Below are positions 17,393 to 24,437 of a DNA stretch of 64,000 bases, piece after piece. Position numbers and translations under genes: made by a program. Numbering within the stretch: position 1 is the stretch's first letter; every line of letters begins with the position of its first letter. Origin of the DNA: Thermoplasmata archaeon. GTDB taxonomy: Archaea > Thermoplasmatota > Thermoplasmata > Lutacidiplasmatales > UBA184. The notes beneath the pieces are model-generated. The model worked only from the letters and a program-made list of their open reading frames with translations, made no database searches and was not told where the DNA came from. The stretch is from assembly GCA_022750195.1 (NCBI GenBank), contig JAKIWE010000004.1:157772-221771 (forward strand), in the 5' to 3' direction.

Positions 17393-17901
17393 CGTTCACC
17401 CTCCGGCGTGAGGAGCTCGTCGAACCGTGCCCACCCCTCGCGCATCCCGGATTCCATGCCCGAAGCCACCATCGCCCGGCGCGCCGCTTCGCTGGGGAAA
17501 CGTACCCGAACCCGCACGAGGGTTAGATCGCCCCGTTCCTCGAACGTGAAGGTCTGCTCGAGGACCTGTCCCGGAGCACCCTCGTACTCGAACGTACTGA
17601 CGACGCGGAACGGCGCGTCGATCTCCCGGAACTCGCCCCGGAAGGCATAGACCGTGCCGTCGGGCGCTCGCTGGACGATCCGCCAGCGTCCCCCCGGCCG
17701 GGTCTCGTACCGCTCCACCGTCGTCGTGAGTCCGGCCGGTCCCCACCAGCGTGGGAGGAGGGCCGGGTCGTGGAAGGCGTCGAAGACGCGCCGACGGGGC
17801 GCGTTGAACTCTCGTTCGGCGACCATCTCGCGATCGCCCTCGAGCGCCACGGTGCCGCGGGCCATTCGGTCGTCCGTCGTCGCCTCCTCTTGTTCGCTCA
17901 T
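17389..17901 (-). CDS. SRPBCC/AHSA1-type protein
   Basis: This 170-aa protein is an Activator-of-Hsp90-ATPase-like (START/SRPBCC) domain. The signature EREFNAPRRRVFDAFHDPALLPRWWGP is present near residues 30-56 (shown in two overlapping parts: EREFNAPRRRVFDAFHD and PALLPRWWGP), with GGRWRIVQRAPDG and ARRAMVASGMESGMREGW later. SRPBCC proteins bind hydrophobic ligands in a deep pocket; no substrate can be named. It lies between the ArsR regulator (4-base overlap upstream) and the VOC gene (4-base overlap downstream), so the three products are likely made together and respond to the same signal. Confidence 0.88.
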   Translation of the reverse strand: MSEQEEATTDDRMARGTVALEGDREMVAEREFNAPRRRVFDAFHDPALLPRWWGPAGLTTTVERYETRPGGRWRIVQRAPDGTVYAFRGEFREIDAPFRVVSTFEYEGAPGQVLEQTFTFEERGDLTLVRVRVRFPSEAARRAMVASGMESGMREGWARFDELLTPEGER

Positions 17902-18269
17902 CGTTTCGTCTTCCTCCTACGGTTCCGTGTGGGGAGCGTTGCCCCCTGGACCTCCACGAGCGAGCCGAACCGATCGAGCCGGTCCTCCCAAAGCACGCGA
18001 TAGCGCGTCAGCCAGCCGAACGCAAGACTCAGGGGGGCGGCGTCAAGGCGCCGCCGGCGCGCCCGCCCCTCGCGGTCGACGTGAACCAGACCGGCTGCCT
18101 CGAGAACGCTCAGGTGACGAGAGATCGTCGGCAGCCGCACCTGGTACGGCGCCGCCAGCTCGTTCACGGTCCGCGAACCCCCAGCTAGCCGTTCGAGGAT
18201 CCCGCGCCGGATCGGATGAGCGAGGGCTGCGAAGACAGCATCGAGGTCGACCGCATTTCGCTTAGCCAT
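17898..18269 (-). CDS. ArsR-family winged-helix repressor
   Basis: This 123-aa regulator has the ArsR/HTH_20 winged-helix fold: FAALAHPIRRGILERLAGG, then TVNELAAPYQVRLPTISRHL as the recognition helix region (residues 34-53), and LEAAGLVHVDREGRARRRRL as the wing. No metal-binding Cys is present, so it is of the non-metal type commonly paired with SRPBCC genes. It heads the operon with the SRPBCC and VOC genes. Two strong palindromes, one over its start codon and one 34 bases upstream, are the likely autoregulatory operators. Confidence 0.9.
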   Translation of the reverse strand: MAKRNAVDLDAVFAALAHPIRRGILERLAGGSRTVNELAAPYQVRLPTISRHLSVLEAAGLVHVDREGRARRRRLDAAPLSLAFGWLTRYRVLWEDRLDRFGSLVEVQGATLPTRNRRRKTKR

Positions 18270-18313
18270 CCGGCTAACTGATGACGCGACATTATTTAGC
18301 CATTTGGCTAAAT
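18262..18313 (-). promoter_or_regulatory. twin palindromic operators of the ArsR-type operon
   Basis: Two matching inverted repeats are visible. The first (18262-18277) has arms TTAGCC and GGCTAA around ATCC and overlaps the ArsR start codon. The second (18294-18313) has perfect 8-base arms ATTTAGCC and GGCTAAAT around ATTT. Both share TTAGCC-N4-GGCTAA, and their centres are 34 bases apart, about three helical turns. They sit where a repressor would block transcription of the minus-strand operon. Binding by the adjacent ArsR protein is inference. Confidence 0.8.
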
Positions 18314-18395
18314 CTTGGACACTTCCGTGGTCAGGGCCTCGCGAAGCCCGAACTCGGCCGTACTCCGCGAAGTCGACGCCGATCGAGGAAGAGGG

Positions 18396-18417
18396 GCTCC
18401 CGGCGGGATTCGAACCC
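18396..18417. repeat. 22-bp direct repeat of the tRNA-Glu 3' end (att-like)
   Basis: These 22 bases are identical, in the same orientation, to 19309-19330, the 3' end of the tRNA-Glu gene (T-arm and acceptor strand). The two copies bracket about 890 bases holding the VapBC pair. A tRNA 3'-end duplication at the far side of inserted DNA is the standard mark of site-specific integration. No integrase lies between the copies. Confidence 0.7.
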
Positions 18418-18446
18418 AGGTTGGATCGTAACCACTGGGCTGGAGC
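18396..18446 (-). pseudogene. tRNA-like remnant lacking an anticodon arm
   Basis: Read on the minus strand, this 51-base stretch begins GCTCCAG, which could pair with the terminal CGGGAGC (one mismatch in seven). It then has a D-loop-like AGTGGTTA and a normal T-arm (TTCGAAT loop). No anticodon arm fits between them, so it cannot be a working tRNA by itself. The T-arm half is shared with tRNA-Glu at 19308-19382. It may be a degraded tRNA or an attachment-site copy. Confidence 0.5.
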
Positions 18447-18528
18447 GATTCGTCAGTCCTGACGGCTACCGGCCATGTGAGACCAACTCGACCGCGGAAA
18501 CCGCTCTCTCCCGGACGGCGTAAGAGTC

Positions 18529-18930
18529 CTAGACTCGACGGTAGAGGCGGATCGGGACCTTGTGGCCGACCTGGGCCAGTGCTCGGTCCCCGGTGACCAG
18601 TGCCTCGGCACGAGCGAGCGCCATTCCGGCGAGTTGGACATCCACCGTCCCCAGGATCTTCCCGCTGCGCGCCAACTCGGCCTGCAAGAAGCCCGCCGAA
18701 CGCGCGTCAGCGCTGTCGAACTCGACCGCCTCGAAGGCAGCAACGAGTTCTTCGATCCGAGTTCGTTCGTTCTCCCTCCGTACCGCTCGAGCCGCTCCTC
18801 GCCAAAGTTCAAACAAGGCCGGGGCTGGCAGCCGCGGTCGGCTCCCCTCCCGATCGATCTCCGCAGCGAGATCCACCGCTTCAGGTCGGCCATCGAGTAG
18901 GTCGATCAGGAAGTTCGTGTCAAGGAGCAT
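18529..18930 (-). CDS. vapC: PIN-domain toxin, VapC family
   Basis: This 133-aa protein is a PIN-domain endoribonuclease. The acidic active-site residues are all present: D4 in MLLDTNFLIDLL, E41 in PALFELWRG, D97 in GTVDVQLAG and D115 in TGDRAL. VapC toxins cut tRNAs or rRNA and are held inactive by VapB. I start it at the ATG at 18928-18930 because MLLDTN is the usual first strand; a longer frame to 19002 adds unrelated basic residues and overlaps the antitoxin. Its start overlaps the end of the antitoxin gene by 11 bases, which indicates translational coupling. It lies inside the tRNA-Glu repeat-bounded segment. Confidence 0.92.
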   Translation of the reverse strand: MLLDTNFLIDLLDGRPEAVDLAAEIDREGSRPRLPAPALFELWRGAARAVRRENERTRIEELVAAFEAVEFDSADARSAGFLQAELARSGKILGTVDVQLAGMALARAEALVTGDRALAQVGHKVPIRLYRRV

Positions 18931-19144
18931 CCTCGTTCTCCAGACGGCGACGGCGCCGTCGGTCCTCTTCGACGGCCTTGCGGAGCGCCCCGGCCGTGTC
19001 ATGGGAAAGAATCCCGGCGAAGTCTGAAAGTGGCCGCGTTCGCGTTAGCCGGAGGACGACGTCGGAGAAACTCTCGGAGGCGCCCTTGTGCGAGCGCAGT
19101 TGTCGGTAGGCCTCCTCGGTCACCGTGAGCGTGCGGACGGACAT
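18920..19144 (-). CDS. vapB: VapB-type antitoxin (DUF217-like)
   Basis: This 74-aa protein resembles the archaeal VapB/DUF217 antitoxins. Its N-terminus (MSVRTLTVTEEAYRQLRSHK) gives a short strand and a helix for DNA binding, followed by SFSDVVLRL and a very basic C-terminal tail (EEDRRRRRRLENEDAP) that would wrap around the toxin. It is the first gene of the toxin-antitoxin operon, as usual for autoregulated modules. A perfect 12-base palindrome lies 3 bases upstream of its ATG and a TATA-like box lies about 22-29 bases upstream. Confidence 0.88.
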   Translation of the reverse strand: MSVRTLTVTEEAYRQLRSHKGASESFSDVVLRLTRTRPLSDFAGILSHDTAGALRKAVEEDRRRRRRLENEDAP

Positions 19145-19146
19145 GC

Positions 19147-19174
19147 ACGTTTAAACGTAAACAGGGTATATGAT
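19147..19174 (-). promoter_or_regulatory. vapBC promoter and operator
   Basis: A perfect palindrome, ACGTTTAAACGT, occupies 19147-19158 directly before the vapB start codon. On the minus strand a TATA-like element (CATATACC) lies at about 19165-19173, which places transcription start at or next to the ATG, as in leaderless archaeal transcripts. A repressor on the palindrome would cover the start site, fitting autoregulation by the VapBC complex. Confidence 0.65.
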
Positions 19175-19307
19175 GCCAGTCCCCCGCCCACACGATGGAA
19201 TCTGTGTGCCCGGCATCCCGCCCAGGCCAGGGTTCGGCCTCGGGTAGCGATCCATATTTGGGCTGCCTCCTCGTTAATCATGGGGCATTCACCCCGAGAG
19301 TGAAATT

Positions 19308-19382
19308 TGCTCCCGGCGGGATTCGAACCCGCGTTACGGGGTCGAAGGCCCCGAATCCTTGACCGGACTAGACTACGGGAGC
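19308..19382 (-). tRNA. tRNA-Glu (anticodon TTC)
   Basis: The minus strand folds into a full cloverleaf. The acceptor stem is GCTCCCG with CGGGAGC. The anticodon stem CGGGG/CCCCG encloses the loop CCTTCGA with TTC at positions 34-36. The T-arm is GCGGG-TTCGAAT-CCCGC, and the discriminator base is A. No CCA is encoded and no intron is present. Its last 22 bases are repeated at 18396-18417. Confidence 0.95.
19309..19330. repeat. 22-bp direct repeat, copy within tRNA-Glu
   Basis: This is the tRNA-proximal copy of the repeat described at 18396-18417. It covers the 3' T-arm and acceptor strand of tRNA-Glu, so the tRNA stays intact while the second copy marks the outer boundary of the intervening VapBC segment. 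Confidence 0.7.
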
Positions 19383-19483
19383 GTAGACCGGTCGCGGCGC
19401 GCCGCCTCTAAACCTTTCCCTGAAACGATCGGGTCGCTGGCCTTTCCGGTCGGTCGGCCCCCGAGCGGCCTCAGCGGCTGACC

Positions 19484-20812
19484 TCAAGGTTCGTCGATCA
19501 AAGGTCCGGCCAGGGGCGCCGATGCCCCCGGTCGGCGGGCGAGCTGCGGCATCCTCAGGAGCATCTCCTCCCGACTTCGGCGCGTCAACCTCCACGACAA
19601 CACGGCCCCGAGGGGTGCGAGGATCGTCGTGGCAATGCCCACGGCAACGACGACCGTGAACAGCTGGCTGCTGAAGACCCCCGCCCCCAGGAGGATGACG
19701 GCCATCGCGATCCCGACCGCCCCACGGCTGTTGACCATGAACCCGAAGGCGAGGGCGTCGGGGGCCGACCATCCCTGGACCAAGGTGGCGGAGGCGCCGG
19801 CTCCGACCTTGGCCAAGGCGGCCACCGCGAACAAGGCGAGGAGGGTGGAGAGTCCGGCGATCGAGAGGAACACGGTGAGATCGACCTGCAGGCCGGTGAT
19901 GGCGAGGAAGAGGGGGATGAAGAAGCCCCAACAGACCACGGCCAGGATCGAACGTACGGACTTGTACGATGCCTCGCCCACGCTTGCGGGGGTGACCAAG
20001 ATACCCGCGTAGAAAGCCCCGATCAGGAACGTCAGTCCGAGCGCCTGGGAGAACAGCGCGGCCCCCATCGCGAGCACCATGAGGATCGCAAATCCCGCCT
20101 GCCGCGATCGGAGGGTCGTCCCGACCTTCAGCGTGAACGCATTCCATCCCGCACGGCTCTGAAGGATGGCGAGGACCTGGTGGGCGATCAGCACGACCGC
20201 CAGGAAGAGGGTAATGCTGCCGATCGCGATGGCGAGCGACGGTCCGGTCGGATGCCCACCCGCCTTGTACACCTGCAGAAGGAGGGCGAAGACCGTGACC
20301 GCGGCCAGCTCATTGACGAGGGCCACGGTCATCGCCAACCTCCCCAGCGGCCGCCCGACGAGGCCAAACTCGCCGAGCATCACCGCCAGGATCGGAAGCG
20401 CCGTCACGGAGAGGGTGGCCGCGACGAAGAGGAGGAGGAGGAGCGAGGTGCCCGGGAGGACGAAGAACCCAACGACCAACGTAGCGCCGAACGGGACGAG
20501 AAAAACGGCGAGTCCGGTGAGGAACGTGCCGAGCTTCATTCCGTAGATGTCGTCGGGGCCCATCTCCATCCCGGCCAGGAACAGGAGGAAGAACGTGGCG
20601 AGAAACTGGACGGCGGTGAGCGACGCGCTCACCCCGGTAGCGACGGTGAGCCCGTAGAACGGACCGAGCAGGTACGGCCCCAGGAGGATCCCCGCGAGCA
20701 GCTGACCGACGAGGGCCGCTTGCCCGAGCCGGAGCGCGATCTCACCCGCGAGCAGGGAGGTCCCGAGCAACACGACCAGGGAGACGATGAACTCGGTTTG
20801 ATCGCTCAGCAC
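19484..20812 (-). CDS. cation/proton antiporter, CPA2 (KefB/NapA-like) family
   Basis: This 442-aa polytopic membrane protein has about 12-13 hydrophobic segments and matches the CPA2 exchangers, which swap Na+ or K+ for protons. Family features include GQLLAGILLGPYLLGP in the second helix, FLLFLAGMEMGPDDI, and the ion-site helix ALVNELAAVTVFALLL. In that helix the usual Asp pair or Asn-Asp reads Asn-Glu, so stoichiometry cannot be predicted. GFMVNSRGAVGIAMAVILL in the C-terminal half is the usual Arg-containing helix. There is no cytosolic RCK/TrkA domain; the last 35 residues are a short tail. It is a single gene next to tRNA-Glu, with no operon partner. Confidence 0.88.
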   Translation of the reverse strand: MLSDQTEFIVSLVVLLGTSLLAGEIALRLGQAALVGQLLAGILLGPYLLGPFYGLTVATGVSASLTAVQFLATFFLLFLAGMEMGPDDIYGMKLGTFLTGLAVFLVPFGATLVVGFFVLPGTSLLLLLFVAATLSVTALPILAVMLGEFGLVGRPLGRLAMTVALVNELAAVTVFALLLQVYKAGGHPTGPSLAIAIGSITLFLAVVLIAHQVLAILQSRAGWNAFTLKVGTTLRSRQAGFAILMVLAMGAALFSQALGLTFLIGAFYAGILVTPASVGEASYKSVRSILAVVCWGFFIPLFLAITGLQVDLTVFLSIAGLSTLLALFAVAALAKVGAGASATLVQGWSAPDALAFGFMVNSRGAVGIAMAVILLGAGVFSSQLFTVVVAVGIATTILAPLGAVLSWRLTRRSREEMLLRMPQLARRPGASAPLAGPLIDEP

Positions 20813-20964
20813 GGCCGGGCGGTCCCCCCCCGGACTGGGCGAAGCCCCGGGTATAAGGGGTTGGGTCGAGCGGGCCTACGATCCTTATCGCGCCGGGCTC
20901 GGAGGCCGGAACTCGGCTCCCGCCGCGGCGCAAGAGGACGCCGAGAAGCTCCTCCGGTCCGCCC

Positions 20965-21615
20965 GTGCAGCTCCGCCCGACCCGATGGCCCTTAAGCCTC
21001 GGCCGGGTCGAGCGGTCCGCCGGAGCCTCCGGGGAGGGGAACGGACTGGGCAATATCTTTCTCAGCCCGTACTTCATCGGCGGCGCCGTCCTCTTCGTGT
21101 TCGCGGGGGCGGTCGCGTACTTCTGGCTCGTCTCGTTCCTCTTCGGGGCCGGGTACCAGGGCGCGCCCCGACGCAGCGTCGAGGCGATGTTCCGGCTCGC
21201 GGACATCCGCCCCTCCGACACGCTGTACGAGTTGGGAGCCGGCGTCGGGGCGGTCGTCTTCCCCGCCGCGCGTGAGTACGGGGCGAAAGTGGTCGCGGTC
21301 GAGATCGAGCCGCTGCGCGTCCTCATCCTGCGGCTGCGCCGGGCCGTCGGCCCGGGCGCGGAGCGGATCGAGCTACGTCGGGCCAACATGTACGCACTCG
21401 ACCTCCGGCCCGCGAGCGTCGTGACGGCCTTCCTCTGGCCCGGTGCGATGGCGCGACTTCGCCAGAAATTCGAGAACGAACTACGACCGGGCACCCGCGT
21501 GGTGAGCCGATGTCATCCGATCATCGGGTGGACACCGACGCAGTACGACCGCGCGGCCGACGTCTACTTCTACCGATGGCCCGACGCGATCGCCACCTCC
21601 CGATCCGGCGGGTAG
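20965..21615 (+). CDS. membrane-anchored class I SAM methyltransferase (FAM173/ATPSc-KMT-like)
   Basis: The 216-aa protein has one membrane helix (about residues 37-58, FIGGAVLFVFAGAVAYFWLVSFLF) followed by a compact Rossmann methyltransferase. Motif I is LYELGAGVGAVVFPAA near 88-103 and the acidic end of strand 2 is VVAVEIEPLRV. The run GAPRRSVEAMFRLADIRPSD before motif I and the hydrophobic anchor resemble the FAM173 group of lysine methyltransferases. The substrate in archaea is unknown. The start is uncertain: a GTG at 20965 precedes about 30 poorly conserved residues, and no ATG lies before the membrane segment. It is divergent from the antiporter gene, 152 bases away. Confidence 0.75.
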   Translation: MQLRPTRWPLSLGRVERSAGASGEGNGLGNIFLSPYFIGGAVLFVFAGAVAYFWLVSFLFGAGYQGAPRRSVEAMFRLADIRPSDTLYELGAGVGAVVFPAAREYGAKVVAVEIEPLRVLILRLRRAVGPGAERIELRRANMYALDLRPASVVTAFLWPGAMARLRQKFENELRPGTRVVSRCHPIIGWTPTQYDRAADVYFYRWPDAIATSRSGG

Positions 21616-21662
21616 CCGAACCCCCCCCGGGGACGGTCCAGGTGCCGCGGCCGAGAGCGCGC

Positions 21663-22967
21663 TCAGCCGACCCGCTCCCAGCGCTCCAGCTTCTGGACGG
21701 CGCTGAGGGTCGAACCGCGCTGGATCTCCTCGCGGACCCGGTTCTCGTGCTCGAGGACGTCTAAGGCGCGGTTCGCGATCTCGGCGGCCCGCTCGCGGGG
21801 CACGACCACGACCCCGCTCGCGTCGCCGACGATCCAATCGCCCGGACGCACTTTCTGATGGCCGACCACCACCTCGACGCCGATCTCCCCGTGCCCCTTC
21901 GGCTCACCGGCGTTCGGGGCGAGGCTCCGGCTGAACACTGGGAATCCGAGGTCGAGGATGGCGTCGATATCCCGCGCCGCCCCGTCGATCACCACGCCCT
22001 GGACCTTGCGCCCGTGCGCGCTCCACGAGGCGAGCTCCCCCCAGATGGCCGTGTGGCCCCCGCCGGCGTCGACGACGATGACATCCCCCTCGCCGGCGCG
22101 GTCGATCGCCTCGACCGGCTTCGCCCAATCGCCATCGAGCGTGACCACGGTGACGGCCGGCCCGGCGATCTTCACGGTCGGGTCCTTGAGGCGCGGCAGG
22201 ATGCCGCGCATCGCCCCTTGCCGCTGCATCGCGTCGCTGAGGTTGGGCGTCGAGACCTTCGCGAAGGCGGCCCGGATCTCGGGCGTGCCGTACCGGCGGA
22301 ACAGCTCGGTGGGCATCTCCTTCAGCTCCCGGATCGCCGTCACGATCCGCCCCGTGGCTCCCTTGATATCCGGCGACTTCGTGATGGCGCCGCCGACGAT
22401 GAGGATCCGTGCGCCCGCCCGCGCGGCGCTGGCCACGGTCTCGCTGTTGAGGCCCCCGGCGACGGCGACCGGCAACGGCGCGTCGCGCGCGAAGCTCTCG
22501 AGCGCCGCGAACGGGGTCTTGCCCTGCATCTGCATGTCGATGCCGATGTGCAGGCAGACCGCCCCGGCTCCGAGCTCGTAGGCCCGACGGGCGCGGGCGA
22601 GAGGGTCGGTGACGTTGAGCAGGTCGACGACGACCTCCGCGCCGTACTTCTCGCCGGCGCGCACGGCCTCGGCGATCGTGTCGTCGTCGCTCGCTCCGAG
22701 CACGGTGACCAGGTCCGCCCCGGCCTTCGCGGCGATCTCGACCTCGAAGGCGCCGGTGTCCATGATCTTCATGTCGGCGACGATCCGCTGCTGCGGAAAG
22801 GCGCGCTTCAGCTCGCGGACGGCTTCGAGCCCCTCGCTCTTGATGAGGGGCGTACCGGCCTCCACCCAGTCCGCGCCGCCGTCGACCGCCTCGCGCGCGG
22901 CGCCGAGCGCCCGCGAGAGGTTCTCGAAGTCGAGGGCTACCTGCAGGACCGGCCGTTCGAGGCGCAT
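21663..22967 (-). CDS. bifunctional 3-hexulose-6-phosphate synthase / RraA-like protein
   Basis: This 434-aa fusion joins two known families. Residues 1 to about 210 are 3-hexulose-6-phosphate synthase, an OMP-decarboxylase-fold barrel with QVALDF, WVEAGTPLIKSEG, VADMKIMDTG (the catalytic Asp-x-Lys-x-x-Asp) and VAVAGGLNSET. Residues from about 220 form an RraA/demethylmenaquinone-methyltransferase-like domain with STPNLSDAMQRQGAM, GGGHTAIWGELAS and VIDGAARDIDAI. In archaea HPS makes ribulose 5-phosphate from fructose-derived sugar phosphate by the reverse ribulose-monophosphate route; the role of the RraA part is not settled. No separate 6-phospho-3-hexuloisomerase gene is in the window. It is divergent from the DNA methyltransferase gene, 68 bases away. 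Confidence 0.93.
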   Translation of the reverse strand: MRLERPVLQVALDFENLSRALGAAREAVDGGADWVEAGTPLIKSEGLEAVRELKRAFPQQRIVADMKIMDTGAFEVEIAAKAGADLVTVLGASDDDTIAEAVRAGEKYGAEVVVDLLNVTDPLARARRAYELGAGAVCLHIGIDMQMQGKTPFAALESFARDAPLPVAVAGGLNSETVASAARAGARILIVGGAITKSPDIKGATGRIVTAIRELKEMPTELFRRYGTPEIRAAFAKVSTPNLSDAMQRQGAMRGILPRLKDPTVKIAGPAVTVVTLDGDWAKPVEAIDRAGEGDVIVVDAGGGHTAIWGELASWSAHGRKVQGVVIDGAARDIDAILDLGFPVFSRSLAPNAGEPKGHGEIGVEVVVGHQKVRPGDWIVGDASGVVVVPRERAAEIANRALDVLEHENRVREEIQRGSTLSAVQKLERWERVG

Positions 22968-23035
22968 CGGGCGGCCACGCCGCCCGGGCCTATAACCGCC
23001 CGCGCGCTGGCTCGCGCCGGAGCCCCGTCGGAGCG

Positions 23036-23893
23036 ATGGAACGGGGCGAGGTCACCATCATCGCCGGCGACGCTCGGGAGCTCCGGGGGGTCGGCGACGC
23101 CTCGGTCGAGCTCGTCGTCACGAGCCCTCCCTACCCGATGATCGCCCGGTGGGATGCGCTGTTCCGGGAGCTGGGCGCCGTCGACTTCGATGGGATGCAC
23201 CGGGTGCTGGGCGACGCCTGGCGCGCCTGCCACCGCGTGCTGGTCCCTGGGGGCCTTCTCGCGATCAACATTGGCGACGCGCTCCGTTCTCTGGACGGAG
23301 AGTTCCGGCTCTGGCCCAACCACGCCCGGGTGGTGTTGGAGTGCGAGGGCTCCGGCTTCCGATCGCTCCCCTACCTGTTGTGGAAGAAGCCGACCAATCG
23401 GCCGAACGCCTTTCTCGGCTCCGGCTTCCTACCGCCGAACGCCTACGTGACCGTCGATTGCGAGTTCGTTCTCCTGTTCCGAAAAGGGCCGCTCCGGGCG
23501 TTCCCGCGGGGCGATCACCGACGGTCGGCGAGCCGGTACACCCGCGCGGAACGGGACCGGTGGTTCTCGCAGGTGTGGGGCGACGTTCGCGGGGCGCGTC
23601 AGGACGAGGACGGTCGACGTACCGCGGCCTTCCCCCCGGCCATCCCCGAGCGTCTGGTCCGGATGTTCTCGGTCCTAGGTGACACGGTGCTCGACCCGTT
23701 CGCCGGCACCGGCACCACGTTGTGGGCCGCCTCCGGGCTCGGCCGGCGTGCGCTCGGCGTCGAGCGGGATCCCGTGCTCGTCGAGCGGCTCAGGGAGCGG
23801 GCGCGGTCGTGGGCGGCGCCGGAACCTCGGCGGTCCGCCGGGCAAGTTCGCGGTGCTCGATCTCCTCCCGCACGGCGTGGTGGAGGTAGCTGA
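23036..23893 (+). CDS. DNA methyltransferase, beta class (N4-cytosine/N6-adenine)
   Basis: This 285-aa enzyme transfers a methyl group from SAM to an exocyclic amino group in DNA. The catalytic motif TSPPYP lies at residues 29-34 and the SAM-binding motif DPFAGTGTTLWAA near 221-233. Catalytic before SAM motif is the beta-class order, and TSPPY favours N4-cytosine. The region between them includes LLWKKPTNRPNAFLGSGF and a second SAM-region strand. The C-terminal 30 residues are Arg/Ala/Gly-rich. No restriction endonuclease gene adjoins it. The last 104 bases overlap a convergent gene on the other strand, an unusually long coding overlap. Confidence 0.88.
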   Translation: MERGEVTIIAGDARELRGVGDASVELVVTSPPYPMIARWDALFRELGAVDFDGMHRVLGDAWRACHRVLVPGGLLAINIGDALRSLDGEFRLWPNHARVVLECEGSGFRSLPYLLWKKPTNRPNAFLGSGFLPPNAYVTVDCEFVLLFRKGPLRAFPRGDHRRSASRYTRAERDRWFSQVWGDVRGARQDEDGRRTAAFPPAIPERLVRMFSVLGDTVLDPFAGTGTTLWAASGLGRRALGVERDPVLVERLRERARSWAAPEPRRSAGQVRGARSPPARRGGGS

Positions 23894-24350
23894 GCGCGGG
23901 GTCGGTGAGCCGATCGAGGTGCAGGAGCAGGTAGTGGAGGTAGATCCGCTCCGGCCGCCGCGACGGACCGGGCGGATGGTGAACGACCCCCGGTACGGGG
24001 GCTTCGTGAGGCGGGTGGACGCTCGCGAGCGTCTCGGCGTGATGGGCGTTCTCCTCGCCGTGCAGGGCCCGACCGGTCGCGCCTACGAGCGGCGGATACA
24101 CCCGGGCGACGGGGTCGTCGAGCTCCTCGGGGCCGCCTCCGGGCGTCTCAACACGCGGGTAGACGCTGATCGAACGAGGGGCCGGCGCCGAGGAGTTGAG
24201 CTTGATCTTCAAGTACGGATGCATCGGGCGCGAGGGGTCCTGAAGCTCGGAGATCGGTCGGCCGGCGACCTCCTCGACGATGGTCTTGAGGCTCCAGGAG
24301 TCCCGCCGGCGTACCGGGCCGTCGGCCGTCGCTTGGGGCTCCGAGCTCAC
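23790..24350 (-). CDS. hypothetical protein, 186 aa
   Basis: I do not recognise this protein. It is soluble, with no Cys and no membrane segment. Residues 19-60 look folded (SWSLKTIVEEVAGRPISELQ), the middle is His/Pro-rich, and the last 55 residues include an amphipathic helix pair (IYLHYLLLHLDRLTDPALSY). It is included because it fills an otherwise empty 540-base gap on the strand of the downstream operon and has the local codon bias. It overlaps the 3' end of the DNA methyltransferase by 104 bases and lies 87 bases downstream of the VirB4-like gene, so it could be the last gene of that operon. Confidence 0.5.
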   Translation of the reverse strand: MSSEPQATADGPVRRRDSWSLKTIVEEVAGRPISELQDPSRPMHPYLKIKLNSSAPAPRSISVYPRVETPGGGPEELDDPVARVYPPLVGATGRALHGEENAHHAETLASVHPPHEAPVPGVVHHPPGPSRRPERIYLHYLLLHLDRLTDPALSYLHHAVREEIEHRELARRTAEVPAPPTTAPAP

Positions 24351-24437
24351 GACCAGCGAAGCCCATTTCGGCTCAGATAAACGTGCCGTTGGAGGCGTAG
24401 TTCACCGCCGAGGCAGCCCGTTGCGGAGCCCCCTGCG

